Below are positions 37,428 through 46,870 of a stretch of DNA of 64,000 nt, one piece after another (position 1 is the first letter of the stretch; each line of letters opens with the position of its first letter). The notes beneath the pieces are model-generated. The model was not told where the DNA came from and ran no database searches. It saw only the letters and a list, made by a program, of their open reading frames with translations. Made by a program: the position numbers and the translations under genes. The DNA is taken from assembly GCF_009674585.1 (NCBI RefSeq), contig NZ_WKJP01000004.1, positions 218,782 through 282,781 of the forward strand. Reading direction: 5' to 3'. Source of the DNA: Haloferax marinisediminis (GTDB lineage: Archaea > Halobacteriota > Halobacteria > Halobacteriales > Haloferacaceae).

Positions 37428-37838
37428 CTACGAGGACTCGAATGCTTCGACGGCCGCAGACGCAACAGTGACGTCTTCTTCGGCACTCCCACCAGAGACG
37501 CCGATGCCGCCGACGACAGTTCCATCGACTTCGAGTGGAATCCCCCCGCCGAACGTGATGATTCGGCCGTCGTTCGTATTCCCGAGTCCATACAGAGACT
37601 CACCGGGCTGTGAGACTTCCCACACTGTCTCAGTGTCTAATTTGAGGGACACTGCGGTGTAGGCTTTGTCCTGTGCAATGTCGATACTGGCGAGGAGTGC
37701 ATCGTCCATCCGATGGAATGCAACGAGGTTTGCAGCGTCGTCCATTACTGCGATACACATCGGTACGTCGATCTCCGCTGCTTTCTCTTCGGCAGCGTCT
37801 ACGAGTTGTTTCGCGACTTCAAGTGTTACGTCAGTCAT
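37428..37838 (-). CDS. GlcG/HbpS-like protein
   Basis: A 136-aa single-domain protein of the GlcG/HbpS (DUF336) family: MTDVTLEVAKQLVDAAEEKAAEIDVPMCIAV at the start, HRMDDALLASIDIAQDKAYTAV in the middle and a GGGIPLEVDGTVVGGIGVSGGSAEED signature near residues 96-121. Family members bind heme or accompany glycolate and diol catabolism. The ATG at 37838 matches the family start. It stands alone next to a gene-poor region, so no substrate can be inferred. Confidence 0.88.
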   Translation of the reverse strand: MTDVTLEVAKQLVDAAEEKAAEIDVPMCIAVMDDAANLVAFHRMDDALLASIDIAQDKAYTAVSLKLDTETVWEVSQPGESLYGLGNTNDGRIITFGGGIPLEVDGTVVGGIGVSGGSAEEDVTVASAAVEAFESS

Positions 37839-37936
37839 GTTGGGATACTGTGTCAAATACAATCCATAACGATTTAATGTTTTATGTGGCCTGCCAGAAC
37901 ACAGCGTCATCTGCAGATTGAAATTCGGTCGAGAAG

Positions 37937-39298
37937 TCAGTCGTTCGGGTGTGTCTCTGTGACCTCCTCGATTACGACCTCCAAGTCGTCATCGGGGGTC
38001 ACGAAGTCTGCGACTTTGGTGGTAACCGCGAACTCTTCCGCCGGGACGAATAGCCCAAAGAGAGCGCCCAGGGAGTGGACCAAGACCACAATTGGGGTCA
38101 ACACCAACAGCACGAGCCAGATGACAGGTTGCTCTCTGTAGAACGCCAAGCCCAGGATCGACCACAGGTAGACTAGCCCGAGCAGGAGGGAGGACAGCGC
38201 GAAATAAATCTTCGGGTAAAACACGATTTGCAGCGAGAGAAGAGGAATCCCGAGATACGTGAGGAGGGATATGGCCCAGAGCGTCGGGCCGAAGACTGAG
38301 ATTGCCCACCCGATATCGCGGAAGTGATAGAGGACTCGGTAATCCAGCGGGAGCAACGAGGATTTCGAGCGCGTACCCGTCAACCACCGTCGTCGCTGTG
38401 TGACCATCGCCTCGATCGAGGGCGGGGCCTGGTTCTCGAAGAACACGTCGACGACCTCGAAGGTCGCACCCTCCACGAGGACTGCCCGCCAGGTGAAGAC
38501 GGAATCCTCGACGATGGTGGCTTCGTCCCAAGTGACTCGGTCTTCGAGTGTCCGTCGGATGGCGATACCACCGCCCCACGCGTAGAACGGGACTTTCTGA
38601 AACTGGAACGCCTTCTGTTCGATGTTGAACCCGATGCGGTGGATCTCTGCTAGATAGGGAAGCAACCCTCCTGTCCGAACGGGACGCTCGCGAAACTGCA
38701 CGATATCTGCGTTGGACGGGATTCCATCGAGTGTGGTGGCCTGAGTGTCCTCGTCGAGATACAGCACGTACTCCTTGGTAGTCGGATGGTGCAAGCGAGC
38801 GTATTCGACCGCTCGGCCTTTGTGACGAGCGTGACACGTGAACGACTCAGGCACGACGAGTACCTCCGCTCCGTCGATTTCAATGGGGACCTCCGCTACG
38901 ACGAGGACGTCGGTCAACTCGGGCGGGAGCGCGTCGACTGTTTCCTGGACCACTGCCTGATTGTCGATGGTGAGGATGCGGGCTTGGACGTGGTCGAGTG
39001 GCCATATGACTTCGTCCTCCGTGCGAGGACGGGAACGCTGCCGGGAGCGATGCCAACAGTAGAGCGCAACCTCGTAGAGCCAGAAGCTGACAGGGAGGGT
39101 GTACAGGAGAACGAGTTGCCAGAGGACGAGCGTCATCACCATCTCGGGTGATTCGCGGACAAAAGCCCAGGCCTGTGCGACGAGTTCGAAGGTACGGGTC
39201 GCTTCTGGCGGAAGCGTGAGAACGCCGAGTTCGACGGCCAACGTGAACCCTGCCGCAAGCAATACCCCGCTTATACCGACCTGAGTGATTCGCTTCAT
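37937..39298 (-). CDS. Membrane glycosyltransferase, family 2, processive type
   Basis: A 453-aa protein. Two helices near the N-terminus, a GT-A domain with LDEDTQA (metal-binding D,D) near residue 187, DSVFTWRA, and the QRRRWLTGT motif (about 288-296) that marks cellulose/hyaluronan-synthase-like processive enzymes, then four C-terminal helices. I use the ATG at 39298, preceded by GGGAG, over the GTG at 39322. It probably makes or extends a surface polysaccharide but lies 20 kb from the main glycan locus. Confidence 0.87.
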   Translation of the reverse strand: MKRITQVGISGVLLAAGFTLAVELGVLTLPPEATRTFELVAQAWAFVRESPEMVMTLVLWQLVLLYTLPVSFWLYEVALYCWHRSRQRSRPRTEDEVIWPLDHVQARILTIDNQAVVQETVDALPPELTDVLVVAEVPIEIDGAEVLVVPESFTCHARHKGRAVEYARLHHPTTKEYVLYLDEDTQATTLDGIPSNADIVQFRERPVRTGGLLPYLAEIHRIGFNIEQKAFQFQKVPFYAWGGGIAIRRTLEDRVTWDEATIVEDSVFTWRAVLVEGATFEVVDVFFENQAPPSIEAMVTQRRRWLTGTRSKSSLLPLDYRVLYHFRDIGWAISVFGPTLWAISLLTYLGIPLLSLQIVFYPKIYFALSSLLLGLVYLWSILGLAFYREQPVIWLVLLVLTPIVVLVHSLGALFGLFVPAEEFAVTTKVADFVTPDDDLEVVIEEVTETHPND

Positions 39299-39676
39299 TC
39301 TATCTCCCGAGACCTTCGACACCCACTGGAGCCCCCAATCGTCTCTACCGAAGGCAGGTGAGAACCTACCATATACTTATCTGTGAAATGATGATTCATC
39401 GCAGACAGATTGTCTTTCAAGTGAGACGTTCAGGCGTGAACGGTTACGAGAGATATTTCGAAAAGGGTCACAGTCGTTGAGTATTTAGCCTGAAACCGAC
39501 GGCGACTGTGGAAGAAGTGTCGGCTTCACACACTGTCTAGAGGGCAAAATTCTCGCCCTCGAAAAAAGACAGATCAGAGGCCATCCGACCGGTCATATCC
39601 TCTCGAACTACTCTACAAAGAGCGCGAAGGGTTTTCGAAGTAACTCTCAACCCGATGCAACACGGAGAGACTCCGT
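39299..39676. other. Divergent gap
   Basis: A 378-bp gap holding the promoters of the glycosyltransferase (minus) and metallo-hydrolase (plus). No further gene, repeat or RNA is recognised. Confidence 0.4.
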
Positions 39677-40405
39677 ATGTCGACGAACTCCAGTATTCGC
39701 CTCGTACGACACGCCACTCTTCTCGTGACAGTCGAGGATACCACACTGCTCGTTGATCCGATGTTCGCGTCTCCCGGCGACAACCCACCGATACAGGATA
39801 CACCGAACCAACGCGACAACCCACTGGTTTCGATGCCAGACGTCGAACTGACGTACGATGCTGTCGTGGTCACGCACCGACACACTGACCATTTCGACGA
39901 GGCTGCGAAGGCGGCGCTCGACAGCGACGTCCCGTTGTTTTGTCAACCGGCAGATGAGGAAGCGTTCGTCGAAGACGGCTTCACGAATGTCCATCCAGTC
40001 GACGAGACAGCGGTATTCAACGGTATCACCATCCATCGAACACCTGGCCAGCACGGACATGGCGAACTCGCCGAGAAGATGGCACCCGTTTCGGGGTTCG
40101 TCCTCGAAACCGACGAGACACTCTACATTGCAGGTGACACCATCTGGTACGATGCAATCGAAGAGACACTCGACCGGTTCGACCCCGATACCGTCGTTCT
40201 CAACGCCGGCGAAGCACGATTCAACTACGGAGACCCGATAACGATGGGTGTGTCGGATGTCACTGCCGTTCGAGAGGCGACCGACGCCCAGATCCTCGCC
40301 GTTCACATGGAGGCCATCAATCACTGTCTGCTCACGCGCGACGAGTTACGAGCGAACACAGAGAACGTCCACATCCCAAAAGACGGCGAACTAGTTACGC
40401 TATAA
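39677..40405 (+). CDS. MBL-fold metallo-hydrolase
   Basis: A 242-aa metallo-beta-lactamase-fold enzyme. THRHTDHFD (about 57-65) is the HxHxDH metal site, PGQHGHGE (about 122-129) and AGDTIWYD (about 155-162) give the remaining ligands, and HMEAINHC near residue 215 closes the site. The opening RLVRHATLLVTVEDTTLLVDPMF is typical of the UlaG-like subgroup. Substrate unknown; a hydrolase acting on a small ester or lactone is likely. Confidence 0.88.
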   Translation: MSTNSSIRLVRHATLLVTVEDTTLLVDPMFASPGDNPPIQDTPNQRDNPLVSMPDVELTYDAVVVTHRHTDHFDEAAKAALDSDVPLFCQPADEEAFVEDGFTNVHPVDETAVFNGITIHRTPGQHGHGELAEKMAPVSGFVLETDETLYIAGDTIWYDAIEETLDRFDPDTVVLNAGEARFNYGDPITMGVSDVTAVREATDAQILAVHMEAINHCLLTRDELRANTENVHIPKDGELVTL

Positions 40406-40543
40406 CGCGGCTGACGCACCGGCATAACTTCGTTCTCACGTCTGTGGTCCTCGGTGCTCCCCGAGACGAAGCACACCCAGCCAACACCGCTGAGTGGCTC
40501 GCCCCGATGAGGTTTTTCAGCCATCGCCCCATACTCTTCACTA

Positions 40544-40864
40544 ATGTCTGAAATCGACGTCGACGACCTTCTCCCGAACGACCGCGTGAAACAATCGGTG
40601 TCTGCTGGAAACGTCACACAGCTCACTCGCGGCGCGTCGAACCGCTACGCTGACGAAGGTGATACGTTCGAACTCGACGGTGAGACGTTCGATATCGTCA
40701 GCGTTACCGAACGGACACTCGGTGACTTCACTGACGCCGACGCCCGCAGAGAAGGGTCGCCATCCCTCGAAGCCTACAAACAGCGGATGGAACGCGTCCA
40801 TCCCGGTTCGTTCGAGTGGGACGACAGCGACGAGGTCGTCACCTACAGATTCGAGCGGCGATGA
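40544..40864 (+). CDS. ASCH-domain protein
   Basis: A 106-aa protein with the small beta-barrel ASCH/PUA-like fold: RYADEGDTFELDGETFDIVSVTERTLGDFTDADA (about 35-68) and a closing strand DEVVTYRFERR. Such domains bind RNA or modified nucleosides. It sits 54 nt before the RNase HI gene on the same strand, which is consistent with an RNA-related role. Confidence 0.8.
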   Translation: MSEIDVDDLLPNDRVKQSVSAGNVTQLTRGASNRYADEGDTFELDGETFDIVSVTERTLGDFTDADARREGSPSLEAYKQRMERVHPGSFEWDDSDEVVTYRFERR

Positions 40865-40918
40865 CACTCGTGAGCGTGAGTGTGAACTTCGACAGCGAAG
40901 GACGAAGCGGGAGATAAC

Positions 40919-41569
40919 GTGACTAACGAACCACTCCCCGCTGAATACCTCTCACCGCTCGCCACGCTCGTCGACGAGGTACTCGCACGCGTGGGGTACG
41001 AGGTGGCAACTGCCACCGAGGTCATCGACGACGCTGTCCCCGGTTACGGCGGCCTGTTCGACCCTGCGACTACGTCGACAGAGTTGCGGCAAGCACTCGA
41101 ATCTCTCCTGGCATCAGAACTCTCTCGGCCACCCGTCCCCGAACCGACAGGCGATTCGTTTGTTCTCTACGTCGATGGGAGTTCGCGCGGCAATCCCGGC
41201 CCCGCGGGTGCAGGTGCTGTCATCATGGACGCCGAGGAAAACGAACTCGCTCGTCTCGGTCGTCCCGTCGGGTCTCGGAGTGGAAATAACATGGCAGAGT
41301 ACGTCGCTCTCCAACTCGGCCTGTCGGAACTGCTGGCTCGCTACGAACCACGTGACGTAGAGGTTCGCATCGACTCGATGACGGTCATCCGTGACGTCTG
41401 GCAGGGCGACGACCCGACAGAGCTAGGCGTCGAGGCGTATAGCGAAGCTATCGAAATTGCATTGGCAACCATTCCGAACCACCGGTACACGCACCTGGCA
41501 GACAGTGACCCGAACCCCGCCGATGCACTGGCGACAGTCGGTGCCGACATCGCAGCGTTCGGCCCCTGA
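40919..41569 (+). CDS. rnhA: Ribonuclease HI, haloarchaeal two-part form
   Basis: A 216-aa enzyme that degrades RNA in RNA-DNA hybrids. The C-terminal RNase H fold (from about residue 78) has VLYVDGSSRGNPGPAGAGAV with catalytic Asp, NNMAEYVAL with catalytic Glu, and VRIDSMTVI with the second Asp; SDPNPADAL supplies the last acid. The first 75 residues are the extra domain seen in halophile RNase HI. The GTG start at 40919 is preceded by GGGAGATAA, a good Shine-Dalgarno match. Confidence 0.9.
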   Translation: MTNEPLPAEYLSPLATLVDEVLARVGYEVATATEVIDDAVPGYGGLFDPATTSTELRQALESLLASELSRPPVPEPTGDSFVLYVDGSSRGNPGPAGAGAVIMDAEENELARLGRPVGSRSGNNMAEYVALQLGLSELLARYEPRDVEVRIDSMTVIRDVWQGDDPTELGVEAYSEAIEIALATIPNHRYTHLADSDPNPADALATVGADIAAFGP

Positions 41570-41594
41570 TGATGTACTCGCGCAAGTAGGGACC

Positions 41595-42683
41595 TCAGAG
41601 TCTCTGTGCGATGTCGAGTGCTTCTTCCGTCGGAACCGGTTCGTCGAGATTGTGGAGCTCCTCGAGAAGGCGGTCTACACTGTTGTCTGTTGGATCGATA
41701 CCGGCTCGGATTAATAATCGTCGGGCAGCACCGGCACCACTCTGGTGACCAAAGTATAGCGTGCGCGACCCACCGAACATCGATGGGTCGAACGGCTCGA
41801 ACGTCGAAGGGTCGTCGAGCATCGCTGCAGTGTGAAGGCCAGACTCGTGAGAGAACACGTCCTCACCAAGAATCGATTTCTCTCCCGGAACGGATTCGTC
41901 GAGTGAATCCAAGACATCGTTCGCTCGAGGGATGAGAGTTGACTGGTCGATAGCGGGTGGGCTCACAGCATCGCTCGTCGCGATCGAGACAACGAACTCT
42001 TCGAGAGGGACGTTCCCCGCCCGCTCACCGATACCAGCTACTGAGACGTCTACCTTCTGAACTCCCTGTGTCACTGCTGTGAGCGCGTTCGCGGTAGCGA
42101 CACCGAGGTCGTCGTGGAAATGGACGCCCAGTTGGGAAGGGTCAGTCGTGAGTTCGTCAAGGTATGAAGAGACCTCGAACGGTGTTTTGGCGCCAACGGT
42201 ATCTGCAATCGTGAGGTACTCCGCAGTTATCGAATTAAACAAGCGGTCGAGGACGCCCGGGTCGGTCCTGAACCCATCCATGGCTGTGAAGTGGACTTCG
42301 AGTCCAGTCTCACGGGCGGTGTCTACTGTTTCACCGACGAGCGACCGAAGTTCATCCTCGTCTTTGCCCAGCAGTTCTGTTCGTTGCCGTTCGCTCGTCG
42401 GTGCGAAGACATCGATGACGTCGACACCTGCGTCGACAGCAGCATCGATATCTCGTGGTACAGCACGAGCGATGCCCGTAAGTTTCGTATCCACCGCAAC
42501 GGCATTGCAGACATCGTCTGTCTGTGGTCCCGCAATCGGGAATCCCACTTGAACGTACTCTACGCCGAGTCTGTCGAGAGCACGGACAGCTTCGGCCTTC
42601 TGCTCGGTGGCGTACGAGCACCCAGGTCGCTGTTCTCCCTCACGGCACGTCACATCGAGTAAGACCGGGCGATTCTCAGCCAT
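41595..42683 (-). CDS. DRE-TIM metallolyase, isopropylmalate/homocitrate synthase-like
   Basis: A 362-aa protein of the HMGL-like family. LLDVTCREGEQRPG (about 7-20) is the DRE-type active-site strand; REGEQ rather than RDGxQ is the form seen in homocitrate-type enzymes. HFHDDLGVATANAL (about 188-201) is the HxH metal motif, and GERAGNVPLEE follows. It lacks the C-terminal LeuA regulatory domain. It starts immediately after the stop of the class III CoA-transferase and is the last gene of the importer operon. It may condense or cleave an acyl-CoA made by its neighbour; ordinary leucine synthesis is unlikely in this context. Confidence 0.82.
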   Translation of the reverse strand: MAENRPVLLDVTCREGEQRPGCSYATEQKAEAVRALDRLGVEYVQVGFPIAGPQTDDVCNAVAVDTKLTGIARAVPRDIDAAVDAGVDVIDVFAPTSERQRTELLGKDEDELRSLVGETVDTARETGLEVHFTAMDGFRTDPGVLDRLFNSITAEYLTIADTVGAKTPFEVSSYLDELTTDPSQLGVHFHDDLGVATANALTAVTQGVQKVDVSVAGIGERAGNVPLEEFVVSIATSDAVSPPAIDQSTLIPRANDVLDSLDESVPGEKSILGEDVFSHESGLHTAAMLDDPSTFEPFDPSMFGGSRTLYFGHQSGAGAARRLLIRAGIDPTDNSVDRLLEELHNLDEPVPTEEALDIAQRL

Positions 42684-43922
42684 TCACACCCCACCTTCGC
42701 GCCGAAGGTTGTCGATATCAGACTCGTCGTAGCCAATCGACGAGAGGATTGCCTCCGTGTGTTCACCAAGTTTTGGTGGGCCGCTCGATTTGAGACGGTC
42801 GAACCCGCTCGAAACGACCGGGAAACGGGGAACGTTGACCGAACGGGTTGTCCCTTCTGCCGTACTGACTTCGGTGAAGAAGTCTGTCGCCTGGAGGTGT
42901 GGGTCATCCACCACTTCGTCCATCGAATTGACCTTCGCGACGGGGACACCTGCTTCTCGGAGCGATGCAACGAGGTCGGCGGACGTGTACGACCGACACT
43001 CTGCTTTCAGGATGTCCATGAGTTCGTCGAGGTTTTCTCGTCTATCGACGAGTGTCTCGAATCGGTCGTCGGTGTGAAGGTCGAGGTTCAGTGCGTTGCA
43101 CAGGGCTTCCCACTGTTGTTCACCGGATGGACCGATGAAAACCCACTCATCGTCACCAGTCTTGAACACGTCGTACGGTGCCCAGTTCGGATGCGATGCG
43201 CCCATTGGGCCAGGGATATCGTCGTAGGCCTCGGTGTACGCGAGCCAATAGCCCATCAGCGAAACCGTCGATTCGAACAGCGGTGCTGTCACCTTCGACC
43301 CGACACCAGTCTTATTTCGGCGATACAGTGCTCCGAGAACGGCAATTGCGCCGTAGAGCGACGCTGCCATATCAGCGATACTCGTCCCAGAGCGAACTGG
43401 TGGCATGCCTTCGTGACCGGTGACGCTCATCATCCCCGAAAGTGCCTCAGCGATTGGGTCGAGCGCAGGATACGACTCGTATGGCCCCGGATTGAATCCC
43501 TTAATTGAGCAGTAGACGAGTCCAGGATACGTTTGCTTGAGGCTTTCGTACCCGATTCCGAGGCGCTCTGCGGTCCCCGGTGCATAGTTCTCGACGATGA
43601 CGTCCGTCTCTTCGAGCAGGTCAAAGAACGCCTCCAACGCTGCGTCTGATTTGAGATTGAGTGTGAGGCTGCGTTTGTCTCGGTTGACGTAATTGAACGA
43701 ACTGTTTCCGACGGGTGATGAACCACGGATGAGGTCACCACCGTTCGGGTGTTCGACTTTGATGACGTCTGCACCAAGGTCGGCGAGAATCATCGAACAG
43801 AATGGTCCGGCGATGATGTGCCCAAGTTCGAGCACTCGAACTCCATCGAGCGGGAGATTTTGTGCTGCCGTATCCGTCGTCTCAGACGAAGATTGGGCCG
43901 TTTCTTCGTCGACACCACTCAT
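42684..43922 (-). CDS. Class III (CaiB/BaiF) CoA-transferase
   Basis: A 412-aa enzyme transferring CoA to a carboxylic acid. GVRVLELGHIIAGPFCSMILADLGADVIKVEHP (about 27-59) is the hallmark start, YVNRDKRSLTLNLKS follows, and DPIAEALSGMMSVTG (about 158-172) contains the position of the catalytic Asp. Its ATG overlaps the TAA of the ABC ATPase (TAATG), and the downstream DRE-TIM gene starts right at its stop, so all are translationally coupled. The likely role is activation of the imported substrate to a CoA thioester. Confidence 0.9.
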   Translation of the reverse strand: MSGVDEETAQSSSETTDTAAQNLPLDGVRVLELGHIIAGPFCSMILADLGADVIKVEHPNGGDLIRGSSPVGNSSFNYVNRDKRSLTLNLKSDAALEAFFDLLEETDVIVENYAPGTAERLGIGYESLKQTYPGLVYCSIKGFNPGPYESYPALDPIAEALSGMMSVTGHEGMPPVRSGTSIADMAASLYGAIAVLGALYRRNKTGVGSKVTAPLFESTVSLMGYWLAYTEAYDDIPGPMGASHPNWAPYDVFKTGDDEWVFIGPSGEQQWEALCNALNLDLHTDDRFETLVDRRENLDELMDILKAECRSYTSADLVASLREAGVPVAKVNSMDEVVDDPHLQATDFFTEVSTAEGTTRSVNVPRFPVVSSGFDRLKSSGPPKLGEHTEAILSSIGYDESDIDNLRREGGV

Positions 43923-45067
43923 TAGACGACTCCTCCCGTCGACCGAGAGACTGACGTGTCATCGGCATGCTCTGTCCCGAAGAGAATCGTCTTTCCGTCG
44001 TCACCAAAGACAAACGCATCTGAGATGTCGAACGAGACGTTGAGTTGGTCACCAGCAGCGACGTCGTCGACTGCGTCGCTAACGACGTCGAAGTTGGTTC
44101 CGTCGGCAAGTCGACCGTGGACAACGGACTCTGTCCCGAGCGTCTCGATGACTTCGACATCGACTGTGAGCGTACACGGACCCGACGTTCCAACGTCGAG
44201 ATACTGGGGTCGAATACCTAGTCTGACGTAACTCGAGGCAGGGGTGTCGACACTCGCAGGGAGTGGAACCGTCATTCCGGGCCCCTCGAGCGAGGTCACA
44301 CCGTCTTGCTGGGTGACTGTACATTCGACGACGTTCGTCGATGGCATGCCGATGAACTGTGCAACGTACTCTGAGTTGGGGTAGTCGAACAACCGTTTGG
44401 GTGGGTCGACTTGTGCAAGTTCACCTTCTCGAAGGAGGACGACTTGGTCGCTCATCGTCATCGCTTCGGTCTGGTCGTGCGTGACGTAGACGACCGTCGT
44501 GTCGAGTTCTTGATGGAGTCGCTGAATTTCAACGCGAAGGTCGGATTTGAGTTTCGCGTCGAGGTCTGACATCGGCTCGTCTAAGAGGAGTACGTCTGGA
44601 TCTTGCACAAACGCACCGCCGAGCGCAACACGCTGTTGCTGACCGCCAGAGAGTTCTGATGGCATCTTCTCCAGTTGCTGTTCGATTTGGAGGACCTCTG
44701 CTGCCTCATCAATTCGCTCGTCGCGCTCGGATTTGGGAACGCCGTGTATCTTCAGGCCGTATCCGATGTTCTCGCGGACGGACATATGCGGATAGAGCGC
44801 GATTGACTGGAACACCATCGACACGTTGCGTTCTTGTGGCGGGAGGTCGGTCACATCCTCCTCACCGAAAGACACAGTGCCGGATGTCGGCGTCTCCAAC
44901 CCTGCTAACATGCGGAGTGTCGTCGTCTTACCACAACCCGATGGCCCGACGAAGGTGGTAAACGAGCCTTCAGGGATGTCGAGCGAGAGGTCGTCAACGG
45001 CGACGTGAGTGTTTCCGAGGGTGCGAAACTCCTTTCTGACGGTGTCTAAGTGAATGCTAGTTGCCAT
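43922..45067 (-). CDS. ABC importer ATPase, MalK/UgpC type
   Basis: A 381-aa ATPase driving uptake. Walker A is GPSGCGKTT (about 40-48), the signature is LSGGQQQRVALG (about 140-151), Walker B is VLLLDEPMSDLD (about 158-169), and the switch His is in YVTHDQTEA. A C-terminal TOBE/OB domain of about 140 aa follows, as in carbohydrate-type (CUT1) importers. In the signature region GGAFVQDPD replaces the usual GRAIVRxPx. It is coupled by TAATG overlaps to genes on both sides. Confidence 0.92.
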   Translation of the reverse strand: MATSIHLDTVRKEFRTLGNTHVAVDDLSLDIPEGSFTTFVGPSGCGKTTTLRMLAGLETPTSGTVSFGEEDVTDLPPQERNVSMVFQSIALYPHMSVRENIGYGLKIHGVPKSERDERIDEAAEVLQIEQQLEKMPSELSGGQQQRVALGGAFVQDPDVLLLDEPMSDLDAKLKSDLRVEIQRLHQELDTTVVYVTHDQTEAMTMSDQVVLLREGELAQVDPPKRLFDYPNSEYVAQFIGMPSTNVVECTVTQQDGVTSLEGPGMTVPLPASVDTPASSYVRLGIRPQYLDVGTSGPCTLTVDVEVIETLGTESVVHGRLADGTNFDVVSDAVDDVAAGDQLNVSFDISDAFVFGDDGKTILFGTEHADDTSVSRSTGGVV

Positions 45068-45939
45068 TATTCGAGGCCTCCAACGCTGAAGCCTTGGAGG
45101 AGATATCGTTGCAGGAACAATGCGATGAGGAACGGCGGGAGAGCGATAAGAAGCGAGACGGCCATCGTCTCACCCCAGCCGATGCTGACGCGGTCTAAGA
45201 ACAGCGACGCACCGACGGTGATTGTGTACATCTCATCTCGACTCATCACGACGCGGGCCATGGTGAAGTCGTTCCACGCGACAGCAAACGCGAAGATTGC
45301 AGCGGAGATGTACCCTGGGCGAGCGACGGGCAAGACGACGTCCTTGACCGTGCGCCATCTGCTCGCGCCACGAACCCAGGCAGACTCTTCGAGTGCGATA
45401 GGGACTGTCTGGAAATACTGCCACATCAGCCAGATGCAGAATGGGGCAGAGATCGCAGTCAATGCGAGTGTAAGCGCGAAGTGACTGTTGAGAAGTCCGA
45501 GCGTCGAGAACACGACGTACAGCGGAATCGCGAGCACAATTGGGCTGAACATGTACGAGAACAGCACCGCCCGTGCTGCGATTGATTTTCCAGTGAAGTC
45601 GAATCGAGTTAATCCATAGCCTGCGGCAACTGCGATCGAGGTCGACAGGATTGTCGACCCGAGTGTGACGATGAGACTATTGACGAAGTATCGGACTGTG
45701 TCGGTCGTCCCTAATAGCACGACGAAGTTACGGAGCGATGGCTGTGTCGGCAGCAGGTTCACCCGTCCACCGGCGAACGTCGACGCAGGTGACTGAATTG
45801 CGATAACCACCATAATGTACACTGGAATGATGGTGAATACCGAGATGAGCAGTGCCGTCAGGTAGACGGCGATTCGCTGGAGTCGCTTCTGGGTCTCGTG
45901 CGAGACGAGGCTGTTGGATTTTGATTTCGATGTTGCCAT
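45067..45939 (-). CDS. ABC importer permease, MalG type
   Basis: A 290-aa inner-membrane permease with six helices. The EAA coupling motif appears as EESAWVRGASRWRTVKDVVLPVARPG (about 194-219). I use the ATG at 45939, MATSKSKSN, since the 38 upstream codons are the shadow of the previous gene. It begins one base after the partner permease stop and ends in a TAATG overlap with the ATPase. Together with MalF-type and solute-binding genes it forms a CUT1-like importer. Confidence 0.9.
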   Translation of the reverse strand: MATSKSKSNSLVSHETQKRLQRIAVYLTALLISVFTIIPVYIMVVIAIQSPASTFAGGRVNLLPTQPSLRNFVVLLGTTDTVRYFVNSLIVTLGSTILSTSIAVAAGYGLTRFDFTGKSIAARAVLFSYMFSPIVLAIPLYVVFSTLGLLNSHFALTLALTAISAPFCIWLMWQYFQTVPIALEESAWVRGASRWRTVKDVVLPVARPGYISAAIFAFAVAWNDFTMARVVMSRDEMYTITVGASLFLDRVSIGWGETMAVSLLIALPPFLIALFLQRYLLQGFSVGGLE

Positions 45940-45940
45940 G

Positions 45941-46870
45941 TTATGCGACCTCCTTTTCGGGGGCGAACGCGCGGAAGTAGACCACTGCAACGACCGCGAG
46001 GAGGAAGAACATGATTCCGGCGAGGGCTGTCGCCATACCGAAGTTAACCTCACTGAACGCGATTTGGTAGACGCGAATCGGGAGTGTGGTCGTCTGTTTG
46101 AGTGGGCCTCCGTGGGTCGATAGGTAGATGATGTCGAACTTGTTGAACATCCAGATCCCTCGAACGAGGAGGATGATTAAGATCGCTCCACGGAGATGTG
46201 GGAACGTGATGTCGCGAAACGCTTGCCACGTGGTTGCCCCTTCGACTCGTGCCCGTTCATAGAGGTCAGGGTCGATTGCTTGCAGTCGAGCGAGCAAGAT
46301 GAAAAACGCGAAACTCGCGAACTTCCAGACACTCGTGATGACGACGGCAGGCATCGCAAACTCGAGCGTCGAAAAGAACGCGATGGGTTTGTCGATTAGA
46401 CCTGCTTCGACGAGGAACTGGTTCAGAATCCCGATGTTTGGATCCAAGATGAACTTCCACATGAAGATGACAACGAGCGTGGGTAGCAGGTATGGGAAGA
46501 TCATCAACGTCCGCAGCGCGTCGCCACCACGGATGCGCTGGTTGATGACGAGCGCAAGTCCGAGCCCAATGACGAGACTCAGGGCCGTTGTCGAGACTGC
46601 GTAAACGATGCTGTTCCAGAGGAAGCCCCAGAACTCGCCGCTCCCGAGAAGCGAGATGTAGTTCCCGAGGCCGACGAACTCTGGGTTTCGAACCGGCGAC
46701 GTGAACAGGCTCATCCCCAGCGCGTAAACGATTGGGATCACCCACACGACGAGGAAGAAGACGAGCATCGGGACGAAACACGCCGCTAGTAGGAGTGTCG
46801 TGCCGTCGAGTTCATGCTCACGAAGCGCACGTTGGGCTGCTGCCACCCGTGATTTGAGCGCCGTACTCAT
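45941..46870 (-). CDS. ABC importer permease, MalF type
   Basis: A 309-aa permease with six helices. The coupling motif is YERARVEGATTWQAFRDITFPHLRG (about 204-228). The start at 46870 overlaps the stop of the binding-protein gene as ATGA, a translational coupling signal. It pairs with the MalG-type permease directly downstream. Confidence 0.9.
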   Translation of the reverse strand: MSTALKSRVAAAQRALREHELDGTTLLLAACFVPMLVFFLVVWVIPIVYALGMSLFTSPVRNPEFVGLGNYISLLGSGEFWGFLWNSIVYAVSTTALSLVIGLGLALVINQRIRGGDALRTLMIFPYLLPTLVVIFMWKFILDPNIGILNQFLVEAGLIDKPIAFFSTLEFAMPAVVITSVWKFASFAFFILLARLQAIDPDLYERARVEGATTWQAFRDITFPHLRGAILIILLVRGIWMFNKFDIIYLSTHGGPLKQTTTLPIRVYQIAFSEVNFGMATALAGIMFFLLAVVAVVYFRAFAPEKEVA